NCBI RefSeq assembly: GCF_002564045.1
Contig: NZ_PDJK01000001.1
Span: forward strand, 496,001-560,000
Direction of reading: 5' to 3'
DNA: 64,000 bases
From: Amycolatopsis sulphurea
GTDB taxonomy: Bacteria > Actinomycetota > Actinomycetes > Mycobacteriales > Pseudonocardiaceae
Shown here piece by piece: positions 48,903 to 58,967 of the stretch. How positions within the stretch are numbered: the first letter of the stretch is position 1; every line of letters begins with the position of its first letter. The notes under the pieces were generated by a model, which was given only the letters and a program-made list of their open reading frames with translations, was not told the DNA's origin and made no database searches. The translations under genes and the position numbers were made by a program.

Positions 48903-49259
48903 ACTGGCGACTGCTGCAGCCGGGTAGATGAGAGTATTTCTCGGCTTGGGTGTGGGTATCGGAAATCAAGGACAACGGCCCCTGACGAGTGTCCCTCGAA
49001 TCGGTTGACTACGGCGACGGTCCGGATGGGTATTCCCAGTGCCCCAAGGGAGTTACGCGACGCCTCACAGGGATGGCCGCACGTCACCGAGAATGGGTGG
49101 ATTGGGTCATTCGGGAATGGCCGATTCGGGGAACGTGAGACCGAGTGGAATAATCCGAGGGGGCGACGGTGGCGTGATTATCGGAATCCGGCCTGTGATT
49201 CGGGTGAATCCGTCGTGGCCGCCTCGACAGGCGACCGGCGCCGCGGGCAGCATCCGAGC
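48903..49259. other. upstream region of the PKS gene
   Basis: About 350 bases between the repeat and the most likely PKS start. The PKS frame is open through it, but the encoded residues look random. The promoter is presumably here; a GAGGGGG word at about 49158 is the best purine-rich site. Confidence 0.4.
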
Positions 49260-52200
49260 GTGCCCAACAAGATCGCGATCGTCGGTGTGGCGTGCCGGTT
49301 TCCCGGTGGGGCTGCCGATCTGGACGGCCTGTGGGCGTTGCTGTCCGAGGGGCGCGAGGTCGTCGGCCCGCCCCCGCCGGACCGGTTCGATCTGGCGCAA
49401 TACCAGGATTCCAACCAGATGCGGCCGGGCAAGTCCTACACCTTCGCGGGCGGCTACCTCGACGATGTCGCCGGGTTCGACGCGGACTTTTTCGGGATCA
49501 GTCCGCGCGAGGCAGTGAACATCGACCCGCAGCAGCGGCTGCTGCTGGAACTCGGGACGGAGGCGCTGGATGACGCCGGTATCGATCCGCGGTCGCTGGC
49601 GGGATCGGATACCGGGGTGTTCGTCGGGGCCTCTGTGATGGACTACGCGGGGCAGATGATGGTGCCGCCGTCGATGATCGGCCCGTACTCGAATTCCGGG
49701 CTGGCGCTGTCGAATACGGCGAACCGGTTGTCGTATCAGCTCGACCTGTGCGGGCCGAGCCTGAAGGTGGACACCGCCTGTGCGTCGGCGCTGAACGCCG
49801 TCCATCTGGCGTGCGAGCATCTGCGGCACGGCGGGGGCCGGGTCGCGTTCGCGGCGGGGGTGAACATCCTGCTCAGCCCGATGTCGTTCATCGGGTTCGC
49901 CAAGGCCGGTTTTCTGTCGCCGACCGGGCATTGCCGTCCGTTCTCGGCCCATGCCGACGGTTACGTCCGTGCCGAGGGCGCGGGTCTGCTGGTCCTCAAG
50001 CGGCTGGCCGACGCGGTCGCCGACGGCGACCGCGTGCACGCCGTGATCGAGGGCTCGGGCACCAACAGCGACGGGCACACGAACGGGCTGGTGTTGCCGA
50101 GCGGCGAAGCGCAGGAAGCCTTGCTCCGGGAGGTGTACGAGCGGTTCGCGCTCGATCCGGACGACCTCGCGTACGTCGAGGCGCACGGGACGGGGACCCC
50201 GATCGGCGATCCCGCCGAGTGCCGCGCGATCGGGAACGCGCTGGGCAAGCGCCGAACGGGTGGGCCGTTGCCGGTCGGATCGGTCAAGGCGAACCTGGGG
50301 CATCTGGAGCCCGCGTCGGGAATGGCGGGGCTGTGCAAGGCGATGCTGGTGCTGCGGCACCGGGAGATACCGCCGGCGCCGCACGCGAGTCCGCGCAGCA
50401 CGGACATCGATTTCGACGGCCTGGCCTTGATCCCGGTGGAGCAGGCGCGGCCGGCCGGCACCGGCCGGCTGGTGGGGGTCAGCTCGTTCGGCTTCGGCGG
50501 GACGAACGTGCATGTGGTGCTGGCCGCTCCGCCCGCTCCGCCGCCGAGCGCGCCGGGCGGGTCGCCGGTGCCGGTCGTGGTGTCGGCGCACACCGAGGCG
50601 GGGCTGACCGAAGCGGTGTCCCGCATGGACGCGCGGCTGAAGGACTGCCCGGATTTCCCGGATCTGGCCTACACCAGCTGGCTGCGCCGGGGCCGCCACG
50701 CATACCGGCGCGTGGTCCTCGCCGCCACCGCGGAGCAGGCACGGAGCCGTCTGGCCGACAAGGTCGCGCCGCAACGCGGTACCGAGCGGGGCCGGGTGGC
50801 GTTCGTATTCTCCGGGCACGGGTCGACGTGGCCGGGCATGGCCGTCGATCTGCTCGACGCCGACCCGGTGTTCGCCAGGACCATCGGCGAGATCGACGCC
50901 GCGCTGGAGCCGGCGGCGGGGTGGCGGGTGGCCGACGAACTGCGCGCTGCCGAGCCACGACTGCAGGACACCAGGGTGGTCCAGCCGGTTCTGTTCGCGG
51001 TGCAGGCGGGCATCGCCGCGACGTTGGCCGAGCACGGCGTGGTACCGGAGGCGGTGTACGGGCACAGCGTCGGCGAGATCGCCGCCGCGTTCGTCGCGGG
51101 CGTGTACGACGTCGACGAGGCCGTGCGGCTGGTGGTCGCCCGCAGCCGGGCGCAGGCGAGCACCGCGGGCACCGGCACCATGGCCGCGGTCAACCTCGCC
51201 CCGGCCGAGGCCGCGGAGCTGCTCGCGCGCTATGACGGGCGCGTGGAGATCGCCGGCGTCAACAGCGCCACCGACGTCACGGTCGCCGGTCCTCGCGAGG
51301 ACCTGCGGGACCTGGCCGATCGGCTCGCCGAGCGCGAGGTGTTCTGCCGGGTGCTGGACGTGGATTATCCGTTCCACAGCGCCGCGATGGACCCGCTGTG
51401 GGCCTCGTTGCCGACAGCGCTGGCCGACCTGACGCCCAAGCCGTCTTCGGTCGAGTTCGTCTCCACGGTCACCGGCCGGCCGCTGGAGGGTGATCGGCTG
51501 GACGCGGCGTACTGGTGGCGCAATGTCCGCGAACCGGTCCGGTTCGCCGCGGCCACCGATCACCTGGTGGCCGCCGGGTACGACACGATCATCGAGATCG
51601 GGCCACGCCCGGTGCTGCAGACTTACCTGAAGCGGGCCGCGAAGGACGACGCGGTGCTCGCGATACTGCCGACGCTGACCATGACCGCCCCCGGGCCGCA
51701 AGCGCTGCGTACGACGATCGAGTCCGTGCTGGCCGCGGGCGGGGCAGGCCCTGGCGAGGACTACTTCCCGCATCGCGGCCGGGTGGTCTCCCTGCCTGCG
51801 TACCCGTGGCAGCGCGAGCGTTTCTTCCAGGGCGACCGCTACAGCTGGAGCAGCGTGACCGGTGCGCCCGACCACGTGCTGCTCGGCACCCGTGCCATGG
51901 TCTCCGACCCGACCTGGCATTCGACCGTCGATCCCGCGCGGTTGCCCTGGCTGACCGGGCACCGGGCGCTCGGGACGCCCATCATGCCCGCGGTCGGATA
52001 CCTCGAGATGGGCTGGGCCGCCGGCCAGCTCGCCCTGGACGGGCCGGTGGAGGTGCACGAACTCCAGATCGTCAAGCCGCTGCCCACGCCGGACGACGAG
52101 GACGTGCTGCCGGTGCTCCAAGTGTCACTGTCCGAAGAGGACGGTGTGCTCCGGGTGGCGACCCGCGCGGCGGACGGCACGCTGTGGCAGACGCACGCGC

Positions 52201-55200
52201 GGGCACGGGTGCGGCGCCGGGTGGCGCCCGCGCCGCCGCCGCTGGATCTGGCGGCGTTGCGCGCCACGTTCGCCGAGCACGGCGAACACGTCGACCACGC
52301 CACGCACTACGCCGACTGCGAACGGCTCGGCCTCGGCTACGGGCCGGAATTCCTGGTGATCACCCAGCTCTGGTCGCACGGGATGGAGATCCTGGCCGAG
52401 GTGGACGGCAGCCACCTGGATTTCACCGGCTTCCACGCGCATCCCGCCTGGACCGACGCGGCGCCGCAGCTGGCGGTCCAGCTCGGCCGGCTGGTCGCGG
52501 ACCTCGTCTCGACCGAGCACGCCTATCTGCCCATCGGGATCGGCACGGCGCGGCTGTGGTCCGCGCCCACGGCGACCGGTGCCGTCCACTGGCGCTGCCG
52601 CACCGTCTCGGACATCTCGGCCACCGCCGACATCACCATCACCGACGACGCCGGCACCGTCCTCGTCGAGCTGCTCGACGTCCGCTACGTGCGGATCACC
52701 TTGCCCAGCCGGCACACCGTCCAGCGGCAGCGAGTCGAGCTACGCGCCGCCGCGCGTGGCCCCGCTCCGCGCGGGAAGGTGGTTTGCGCGCCACCACAGG
52801 TCACTGTCCGGGTCGATCCGCGCCATGCGGAGTTCAGGCCACGACGCGTGGCGGCGACGGCCGCGTACGCGGCTCGTGCGTTCGGGACCATCCTCGGCGA
52901 TGCCGGTGCGTTCTTCACCGAGGACTTGTTCGCGGCCGGGGTGCGGCCGGAATTCACCCAGCTCCTCGACCTGCTGATGAACTTGGCCGCCGAGCACGGG
53001 CACCTGCGGTGGTGCGGTGAGTTCCAGGGCCGGTCCCGGTGGCTGTTGCGGCCCGGCGCCGATCCCGCGTTCGCCGCCCTGATCACCGACTTTCCCGAGT
53101 ACGTCCCCGAGCTCACGTTGTTCGGGCGCTGCGGCCTGCACCTGGCCGAGCTGCTGCGTGGCGAGCGGAAGGCGTGGGACATCGTCGTTCCGCCGCACGG
53201 CAGCGACAGTTTCGCCCATTTCCTCGGCCTGTCACCGATCCTGCGCCCCTACAACCAGGCCGTGGCCGAGCTGCTCCGCCCGCTCGTGGACGCGTGGCCC
53301 GCGGACCGTCCATTGAGGATTCTGGAACTCGGTGCCCGTACCGGAGAGCTGACCGCCGAGGTGCTGCCGCTGCTGCCGCCGGAGCGCACCCAGTACCTGT
53401 TCACCGACGTTCTACCGTCCTTCCTCGCGCCCGCGGCAGCCCGGTTCGCCGCGTACGACTGGGTCGAGTACCGGGCGCTTGATCTGGACGCGCCGGACAT
53501 CGAGCCCGGCAGTTTCGATGTCGTGCTCGCCGGAAACGCCCTGCACCCGGTCAAGGACGTGCGGGCAGCGCTGGCCGCGATCTCGGACCTGCTCGCCGAC
53601 CACGGACGGCTGCTCGTCGTCGAGACCCACGACGCGCCGTGGATGGCGCTGCTGTTCGGCGTGGTCCCCGAGTACTGGTCGATGACCGATCGGCGGCTGC
53701 GCCCGGCATCCCCCCTGCTGACCGCGCAGCAGTGCCGGGAACTCCTGGACGGCGCCGGTTTTCTCCAGACACGGACCTGGTCGGAGGAGGGGCCGTGCTC
53801 GGTGACGACGGCCACGCGCCCGGCCAGGACGGCGCCACTGCCGCCACCGCCGCCCTCCACTCTGGGGAGCCGGGTGCTGGTCGTCGCGGAGGACGAGACC
53901 GAGGCCGGGCCGGCCGCCGCCCTGATCACCAGCCTGACGGAGCTGGGCGCCGATGCGGTCCGCGTCGCGCCGGACACCGGCCCCGACGGCTGGTTCACCA
54001 CGCCCGCGACCGACGTGGTGTTCCTGCTCGCCAACGCCGGAACCGACCCGGCCGACGCCGTCGCGGCGACCGGCCGGCGGTTCGAGTTCGCCCGGGGTCT
54101 CGCGGTCCGCGTCGCCCAGCTGCCCGCCGGCACCACGGCACGGTTGTGGGTGATCAGCCGTCCCAGCGGCGTCAACCCCGCCCCGGAACGGCCGATCGCG
54201 CCGGTCGACGCGGCGTTCTGGGGTGCCACGCGCACGGTCGCCGCCGAGTGCGGCACGCTGGGACTGCGGCGGATCTCGCGGGAACCCGAGGTACCGATCG
54301 ACGACCTCGCGCGGGAAATACTGGACCCCGCCGCCGAGGACGAGGTGGTGCTCACCCGATCGGGCCGGTTCGTCCCCCGCCTTGGCGATCTGCGCCCGCG
54401 TCCGGAGGCGGACCCGTCCACTCCGTATCGGCTGGTCGTGGCGGACAAGGGAGCGTCGTACCGATTGGCGTGGGAAGCCGCGACGGCACCCGAGCCCGGC
54501 CCGGGCGAGGTGGTGGTCAACGTCCGCGCGACCGGCATCAACTATCGCGATCCGCTGATCGCGATCGGGATGCTGCCGGACTGGGTCGTGGCGGACGGGA
54601 TCGCCGGCACCCGGCTCGGCCTGGAAGGCGCGGGTGTGGTCACCGCCGTCGGGCCGGACGTGACCCGGGTCCACCCGGGTGACGAGGTCGCGGGCATGTT
54701 CCCCGGAACGTTCGACTCGCACGTGGTCGTCGACGAGGACCTGGTCGGAAAGATCCCGGCCGGGATCGGTTTCCTCGTCGCCGGCGGCGCGCTGATGGCG
54801 TTCGTCAGCGCCCAGTACGGCCTGATCCACCTCGCCCGGCTCGCGCGGGGCGAGGTGGTGCTGGTGCACGGCGCGGCGGGCGGCGTCGGGCTGGCGGCAC
54901 TCGAGAGTGCCCGCGTCGCCGGTGCCACGACCATCGCCACGGCGGGGACCGAGGAGAAGCGCGACTTCCTGCGGCTGCTGGGGGTCGAGCACGTCTTCGA
55001 CTCCCGCAGCCTCGGCTTCGCCGCCGACGTGCTCGCGGCCACCGGCGGGCGGGGCGTCGACGTCGTGCTCAACTCGCTCGGCGGCGCGTTCATCGGCCGC
55101 AGCCTGGAAGTACTGCGCTTCGGCGGCCGGTTCGTCGAGCTGGGCAAGCGCGACATCTTCAGCGACCGGAACATCTCGCTGTACCCGTTCCGGAACAACA

Positions 55201-56522
55201 TCAGCTACTTCGCGGTGGACGTCGATCAGCTGGGCCGGCATCGGCACGAGCTGGTGCGCGGCGACTACGAGCAGCTGGCCGAGAATGCCATCCGCATCTA
55301 CCGGATGATTCCGCACCGGGTGTTCCCGGCCGGCCAGATCACCGAGGCATTCCGGTCGATCCAGCATTCCCGCCACATCGGCAAGCTGATCGTCGACCAC
55401 GGGGAACGGCCACCGGTGCAGCAGGCGGCACCGCCGGCCCCGGCGTTCGACCCGGACGGCACCTACCTGATCACCGGCGGCGCGAGCGGTATCGGCGCCG
55501 AGATCGCGCGCTGGCTGGCCGATCGCGGCGCGCGCCACCTCGCGCTGGTCAACCGCCGCGGTACGGACGTTCCCGGCGCCGTCGAACTCGTCGCCGAGCT
55601 GGCCGCGCACGGCGTCGACGCGTCCGTATACGCGGCCGACTGCACTGACGAATCGGCGATGCGTGCGGTGGTGGAAGCGATCGACGGCGCCGGCGCGCCG
55701 CTCCGGGGCGTCGTGCACGCGGCGATGGTGCTCGACGACGTCCTGATCTCCGACTTGACTCCCGAACGGTTCCAGGCGGTACTCGCGCCGAAGATGGCCG
55801 GCGCGCTGGTCCTCGACCGCGTCACCGGCGGCCATGACCTCGACCTGTTCCTGATGTTCTCCTCGGCCACCGCGCTGTTCGGCAACGCCGGGCAGGCCGC
55901 CTACTGCGCGGGAAACCTGTTCCTGGAAGCGTTCGCCCGCGCCCGCCGGGCACGGGGGCTGGCCGGGCAGACGATCGCGTGGGGCGTGCTCGGCGAGGCC
56001 GGATATGTCGCGCGGAACGAGGACGTCGCGCGGACGATGGTCCGCAGCGGCCAGGCGCTCCTGCCGCTGCGCCAGGTCCGGCAGGCACTGGACGAACTGG
56101 TCGGCGGCCCGGATGTCGCGGTGGTCTGGAGCCACGACGGGGAGTTCCTGCGCAGGCTCTTCCCGCACTTGCGCAGCCCGCGGCTGGGCGAACTCGTCGG
56201 CGACGAGTGCACCGAGCGCGACGAGTACGACGACCTGGCCGAGACCCTTCGCCGCGCGTCGGCCGAGGAGGCGATCGCGATCACCGCCGACACGATCGTC
56301 TCGACGCTCGCGGATGTGCTCAGCGTCGACCCGGAGCGGATCGATCGCAACCGGCCGCTGGACCAGCTCGGCGTGGATTCGCTGATGGCCGCCGAACTGC
56401 TCAGCAAGATGCGGCGCCGGATCGGGCGGGAGATCCCGGTCATGCGGCTGATCGCCAGCACCGGAATCGACGATCTGGCCCGCTCGCTGGTCACCTACTT
56501 CAAGGCTGAGGAGTCACCGTGA
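49260..56522 (+). CDS. fully reducing single-module type I PKS (KS-AT-DH-MT-ER-KR-ACP)
   Basis: About 2420 residues. KS: Cys174 in D-T-A-C-A-S-A, H in E-A-H-G-T-G-T-P and K-A-N-L-G-H. AT: G-H-S-V-G near 601-605; Y-P-F-H-S suggests malonyl-CoA. DH: H-R-A-L-G-T-P-I-M-P from 901. C-methyltransferase: L-E-L-G-A-R-T-G near 1355. ER: H-G-A-A-G-G-V-G near 1870. KR: T-G-G-A-S-G-I-G near 2072, L-D-D near 2160 (B-type) and Y-C-A-G-N. ACP: D-S-L with Ser2374. No thioesterase. All domains look active, so it probably works iteratively to make a methylated, reduced acyl chain. GTG at 49260 gives the usual V/M-P-N-K-I-A-I-V-G start; GTG at 49215 is an alternative. Confidence 0.88.
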   Translation: MPNKIAIVGVACRFPGGAADLDGLWALLSEGREVVGPPPPDRFDLAQYQDSNQMRPGKSYTFAGGYLDDVAGFDADFFGISPREAVNIDPQQRLLLELGTEALDDAGIDPRSLAGSDTGVFVGASVMDYAGQMMVPPSMIGPYSNSGLALSNTANRLSYQLDLCGPSLKVDTACASALNAVHLACEHLRHGGGRVAFAAGVNILLSPMSFIGFAKAGFLSPTGHCRPFSAHADGYVRAEGAGLLVLKRLADAVADGDRVHAVIEGSGTNSDGHTNGLVLPSGEAQEALLREVYERFALDPDDLAYVEAHGTGTPIGDPAECRAIGNALGKRRTGGPLPVGSVKANLGHLEPASGMAGLCKAMLVLRHREIPPAPHASPRSTDIDFDGLALIPVEQARPAGTGRLVGVSSFGFGGTNVHVVLAAPPAPPPSAPGGSPVPVVVSAHTEAGLTEAVSRMDARLKDCPDFPDLAYTSWLRRGRHAYRRVVLAATAEQARSRLADKVAPQRGTERGRVAFVFSGHGSTWPGMAVDLLDADPVFARTIGEIDAALEPAAGWRVADELRAAEPRLQDTRVVQPVLFAVQAGIAATLAEHGVVPEAVYGHSVGEIAAAFVAGVYDVDEAVRLVVARSRAQASTAGTGTMAAVNLAPAEAAELLARYDGRVEIAGVNSATDVTVAGPREDLRDLADRLAEREVFCRVLDVDYPFHSAAMDPLWASLPTALADLTPKPSSVEFVSTVTGRPLEGDRLDAAYWWRNVREPVRFAAATDHLVAAGYDTIIEIGPRPVLQTYLKRAAKDDAVLAILPTLTMTAPGPQALRTTIESVLAAGGAGPGEDYFPHRGRVVSLPAYPWQRERFFQGDRYSWSSVTGAPDHVLLGTRAMVSDPTWHSTVDPARLPWLTGHRALGTPIMPAVGYLEMGWAAGQLALDGPVEVHELQIVKPLPTPDDEDVLPVLQVSLSEEDGVLRVATRAADGTLWQTHARARVRRRVAPAPPPLDLAALRATFAEHGEHVDHATHYADCERLGLGYGPEFLVITQLWSHGMEILAEVDGSHLDFTGFHAHPAWTDAAPQLAVQLGRLVADLVSTEHAYLPIGIGTARLWSAPTATGAVHWRCRTVSDISATADITITDDAGTVLVELLDVRYVRITLPSRHTVQRQRVELRAAARGPAPRGKVVCAPPQVTVRVDPRHAEFRPRRVAATAAYAARAFGTILGDAGAFFTEDLFAAGVRPEFTQLLDLLMNLAAEHGHLRWCGEFQGRSRWLLRPGADPAFAALITDFPEYVPELTLFGRCGLHLAELLRGERKAWDIVVPPHGSDSFAHFLGLSPILRPYNQAVAELLRPLVDAWPADRPLRILELGARTGELTAEVLPLLPPERTQYLFTDVLPSFLAPAAARFAAYDWVEYRALDLDAPDIEPGSFDVVLAGNALHPVKDVRAALAAISDLLADHGRLLVVETHDAPWMALLFGVVPEYWSMTDRRLRPASPLLTAQQCRELLDGAGFLQTRTWSEEGPCSVTTATRPARTAPLPPPPPSTLGSRVLVVAEDETEAGPAAALITSLTELGADAVRVAPDTGPDGWFTTPATDVVFLLANAGTDPADAVAATGRRFEFARGLAVRVAQLPAGTTARLWVISRPSGVNPAPERPIAPVDAAFWGATRTVAAECGTLGLRRISREPEVPIDDLAREILDPAAEDEVVLTRSGRFVPRLGDLRPRPEADPSTPYRLVVADKGASYRLAWEAATAPEPGPGEVVVNVRATGINYRDPLIAIGMLPDWVVADGIAGTRLGLEGAGVVTAVGPDVTRVHPGDEVAGMFPGTFDSHVVVDEDLVGKIPAGIGFLVAGGALMAFVSAQYGLIHLARLARGEVVLVHGAAGGVGLAALESARVAGATTIATAGTEEKRDFLRLLGVEHVFDSRSLGFAADVLAATGGRGVDVVLNSLGGAFIGRSLEVLRFGGRFVELGKRDIFSDRNISLYPFRNNISYFAVDVDQLGRHRHELVRGDYEQLAENAIRIYRMIPHRVFPAGQITEAFRSIQHSRHIGKLIVDHGERPPVQQAAPPAPAFDPDGTYLITGGASGIGAEIARWLADRGARHLALVNRRGTDVPGAVELVAELAAHGVDASVYAADCTDESAMRAVVEAIDGAGAPLRGVVHAAMVLDDVLISDLTPERFQAVLAPKMAGALVLDRVTGGHDLDLFLMFSSATALFGNAGQAAYCAGNLFLEAFARARRARGLAGQTIAWGVLGEAGYVARNEDVARTMVRSGQALLPLRQVRQALDELVGGPDVAVVWSHDGEFLRRLFPHLRSPRLGELVGDECTERDEYDDLAETLRRASAEEAIAITADTIVSTLADVLSVDPERIDRNRPLDQLGVDSLMAAELLSKMRRRIGREIPVMRLIASTGIDDLARSLVTYFKAEESP

Positions 56523-58135
56523 CACCGATGTCCACCGCCGTCCGGCACTTTCCGCTCTACATCGGCGGGGAACGGATCGACACCGGGGAACGGGCCTACG
56601 GCCTGAGCGTCCGCACGGTCCTGGACCCCGGCAGCGCCGACACGGTGCGGCTGCTGCACCTGCTGCGGGAGGGCAGCGAAGCGGAACTGCACGCGAATCC
56701 CCACGTGCTGTGCTCGGCCGCGCTGGCGGCACCGGAGCACGGACAGGACGCGCTCCGCGCCGCCGCGGCGGCGGTACCGCGGCTGCGGGAGATCCCCCTG
56801 GAGGCCCGGATCGGCTGCGTCCAGGACCTGCACCAGGCCTTCCTGGACCATCGCGAGGAACTCTCGCACATCCTGCGGATGGAAGGCTGCCCGAAGCGAC
56901 TGGCCGAGGCACAGTCCCACGTGCTGCTCGACCTCGTGCGGCCGGAGAGCCTGGCGCACGCGCGGTCCTTGCTGCGTCAGGAGATCACCACGCCCCGGCA
57001 CACGATCGTGTTGCAGCGCCAGCCCGACGGCGTGGTCTGCATCGACCCACCGGCCAACACCCCGGGCACCGGGCTGGTCGCCGCGCTCGCCCTGCTGGCC
57101 GGGAACGCGCTGGTCATCCGCGTGCCGCGCAGCTGCGCCAGCTCGTTGAGCTACGCCCTCCACGAGATCCTCATCCCGGTGCTCGAAGCACACGGCCTCC
57201 CGGCCGGCGCGCTCAACGTGCTCTGCGGCGACTACGAGGTGCTGATGGAGCAGTGGCTGGAGAGCCCGCTGGCGAACTCCATCTACTACTTCGGCTCCAG
57301 CGAGCGCGGTCTCGCGCTCGAACGCAAGTGCGTGGCGCTGGGAAAAAAGGCGATCCTGGAACTCTCCGGCAACGACGGCGTGCTGGTGTGGGAGGACGCC
57401 GACCTCGACCACGCCACCGCGGCGCTGCTGGAGTCGTTCTACGGTTCCGGCCAGGGCTGCATCATTCCGAAGTACGCCATCGCCCACCCGGCCATCGCCG
57501 ACCAGCTCTTCGATCGGCTCCGGACTGCCGCGGCGGCGTTGCGCCCCGGCGACCCCGAGCGCTCCGACACGGTCCTCAGCCCGGTCCTGCGCGCGACCGC
57601 GTTCCACCGCTGCCTGGCCGAGTCACTGGCGGCGGGCGCGACGAAGATCTGCGGCGGCACCCAGATCGATCTGCGCGGCGAACCCGATCCGCAGGGGCTG
57701 TTCATCGAACCGACGGTGGTGCGAGTCGAGGGCTTCGAGCAGGCGGAGAACGTCCCGGCGGTCCGCGAGGAGACCTTTTTCCCGCTGCTGTCGGTGGTCG
57801 TGCCCGGCGACGGCCCCGGCCTGCTCGACCGCTGCATCGCGTTCCTCAACGCCAACAAGTACGGATTGCGCAACTCGCTGTGGACCGAAGACCCGAAGGT
57901 GATCGAACGCTTTTCCGTCGCCGTGGCCAACGGCGGGCTGCTCAAGGTCAACGACTCGCACGTGAGCCATGTCAGCTGCCTGCCCGACTTCGGCGGCACC
58001 GGCCACAGCGGCGGTACCCACGGCGAACTCGCCTACCCGTTCCTGCGCACCAGCCGTCTGCAAGCGGTCGCGACCGCGACCTCCCGCGCGCACCCCTGGG
58101 AGGCCGCGGTCGGCGCGCCTTCCGCGGAGGTCTAG
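56519..58135 (+). CDS. aldehyde dehydrogenase-family enzyme coupled to the PKS
   Basis: A 538-residue ALDH-fold enzyme. Catalytic Cys in G-S-G-Q-G-C-I-I-P-K near residue 322 and general-base Glu in L-E-L-S-G-N-D near 281, with the adjacent D-A-D-L-D typical of the family. GTG at 56519 overlaps the PKS stop (GTGA). Because the PKS has no release domain, this enzyme may take part in release or in oxidising/reducing the released acyl aldehyde, as LuxC-like acyl reductases do. The direction of reaction cannot be read from sequence. Confidence 0.8.
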   Translation: MTPMSTAVRHFPLYIGGERIDTGERAYGLSVRTVLDPGSADTVRLLHLLREGSEAELHANPHVLCSAALAAPEHGQDALRAAAAAVPRLREIPLEARIGCVQDLHQAFLDHREELSHILRMEGCPKRLAEAQSHVLLDLVRPESLAHARSLLRQEITTPRHTIVLQRQPDGVVCIDPPANTPGTGLVAALALLAGNALVIRVPRSCASSLSYALHEILIPVLEAHGLPAGALNVLCGDYEVLMEQWLESPLANSIYYFGSSERGLALERKCVALGKKAILELSGNDGVLVWEDADLDHATAALLESFYGSGQGCIIPKYAIAHPAIADQLFDRLRTAAAALRPGDPERSDTVLSPVLRATAFHRCLAESLAAGATKICGGTQIDLRGEPDPQGLFIEPTVVRVEGFEQAENVPAVREETFFPLLSVVVPGDGPGLLDRCIAFLNANKYGLRNSLWTEDPKVIERFSVAVANGGLLKVNDSHVSHVSCLPDFGGTGHSGGTHGELAYPFLRTSRLQAVATATSRAHPWEAAVGAPSAEV

Positions 58136-58791
58136 GCGCCCGGCAGGGACGGCAACGGCCACACGAGGCCGTCCGCGGCAGCCGTGAACACGATGTCCTT
58201 GGGGGTGAACAGTGCCGTCCCGAAGGCCTTGGTGAACGCGTCCACGCCCTCCTGAGTGGGCTTGACCTCGATCCCGCCGGCCTTCATCGTCACGGGATTG
58301 GGGGGCACTTCCAGCCCGATCGACAGCTGCACCGCGCTGGGGTCGGTCGAATACAGCGGCACCTCACCCAGCCACTGATCGTTCACCTTCAGGAACGCGT
58401 AAATCCGGCCGTCCGGCACCGAGCCGCGGATGCTCGCGATCTCCATCCGCGCTTTCGAGTTCTTCAGGACCGCGCCGCCGCTGCCGCGGCCCGACCCTTT
58501 CGACGGCTTCTTGGTCACCGTGACCGTACCGGTGCCGTACTCGGGTTTCGTCTTGATGCCGACCACGGTTTTCCCGTCGGATCCCGTGATGGCGGTGGCC
58601 GGAGCGACGGCCTGAACCACGATATTCTGCGTCGCGAGCTGTTTGCGCGCGAAGTCGGTCAGCCGCAGCTCGCCCAGCCCCTCGAGATATGTGAACGTCT
58701 GTTCGCCCACCTGCACGCCCGCATCGCGGCCGGACGGGAGCAGGGACGTCGCCATTGCCCCGCTGGCAAATATTCGCCGAATGATCGCCAT
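58132..58791 (-). CDS. hypothetical protein (219 aa)
   Basis: A 219-residue protein of no family I recognise. It begins M-A-I-I-R-R-I-F-A-S-G-A-M-A-T-S-L-L-P-S-G-R and has a Lys/Ser/Gly-rich linker (K-K-P-S-K-G-S-G-R-G-S-G-G near residues 96-108) between two beta-rich halves. No clear signal peptide. ATG at 58791 is a choice among several; ATG at 58809 and 58884 are also in frame. It is convergent with the PKS-ALDH pair and shares four bases with the end of the ALDH gene. Confidence 0.55.
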   Translation of the reverse strand: MAIIRRIFASGAMATSLLPSGRDAGVQVGEQTFTYLEGLGELRLTDFARKQLATQNIVVQAVAPATAITGSDGKTVVGIKTKPEYGTGTVTVTKKPSKGSGRGSGGAVLKNSKARMEIASIRGSVPDGRIYAFLKVNDQWLGEVPLYSTDPSAVQLSIGLEVPPNPVTMKAGGIEVKPTQEGVDAFTKAFGTALFTPKDIVFTAAADGLVWPLPSLPGA

Positions 58792-58913
58792 ACACCCAGT
58801 GTCCGCCATTCTGCCGGATTTCCCGCCGCAATTAGCTCGAAAGAAGGAGGCCGACCACGCGCCATTCCCGTGCGCCATCCCCATGCGTCAGCTGCCCGCC
58901 GCCAGGTCGGTTG

Positions 58914-58967
58914 GCTGTGAAGGGGCCCTTCACGGACTCAGAGTCCGTGAAGGGCCCCTTCACAGCC
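58914..58967 (-). terminator. double GTGAAGGGGCCCTTCAC hairpin at the end of the LLM operon
   Basis: Two hairpin units (58914-58937 and 58943-58967) that together also form one long inverted repeat. The stop codon of the last LLM gene (58960-58962) lies inside it, so it probably ends that transcript. It is the same family as the hairpins inside the MITE-like repeats, but no GCAGGG...CGGCAAAG ends are present here. Confidence 0.6.

Noticed and set aside
48834..49259. Extended N-terminus of the PKS from 48834
   Set aside because: The extra residues run through a MITE-like fragment and have no docking-domain or KS-like sequence; the family start at 49260 is more credible.
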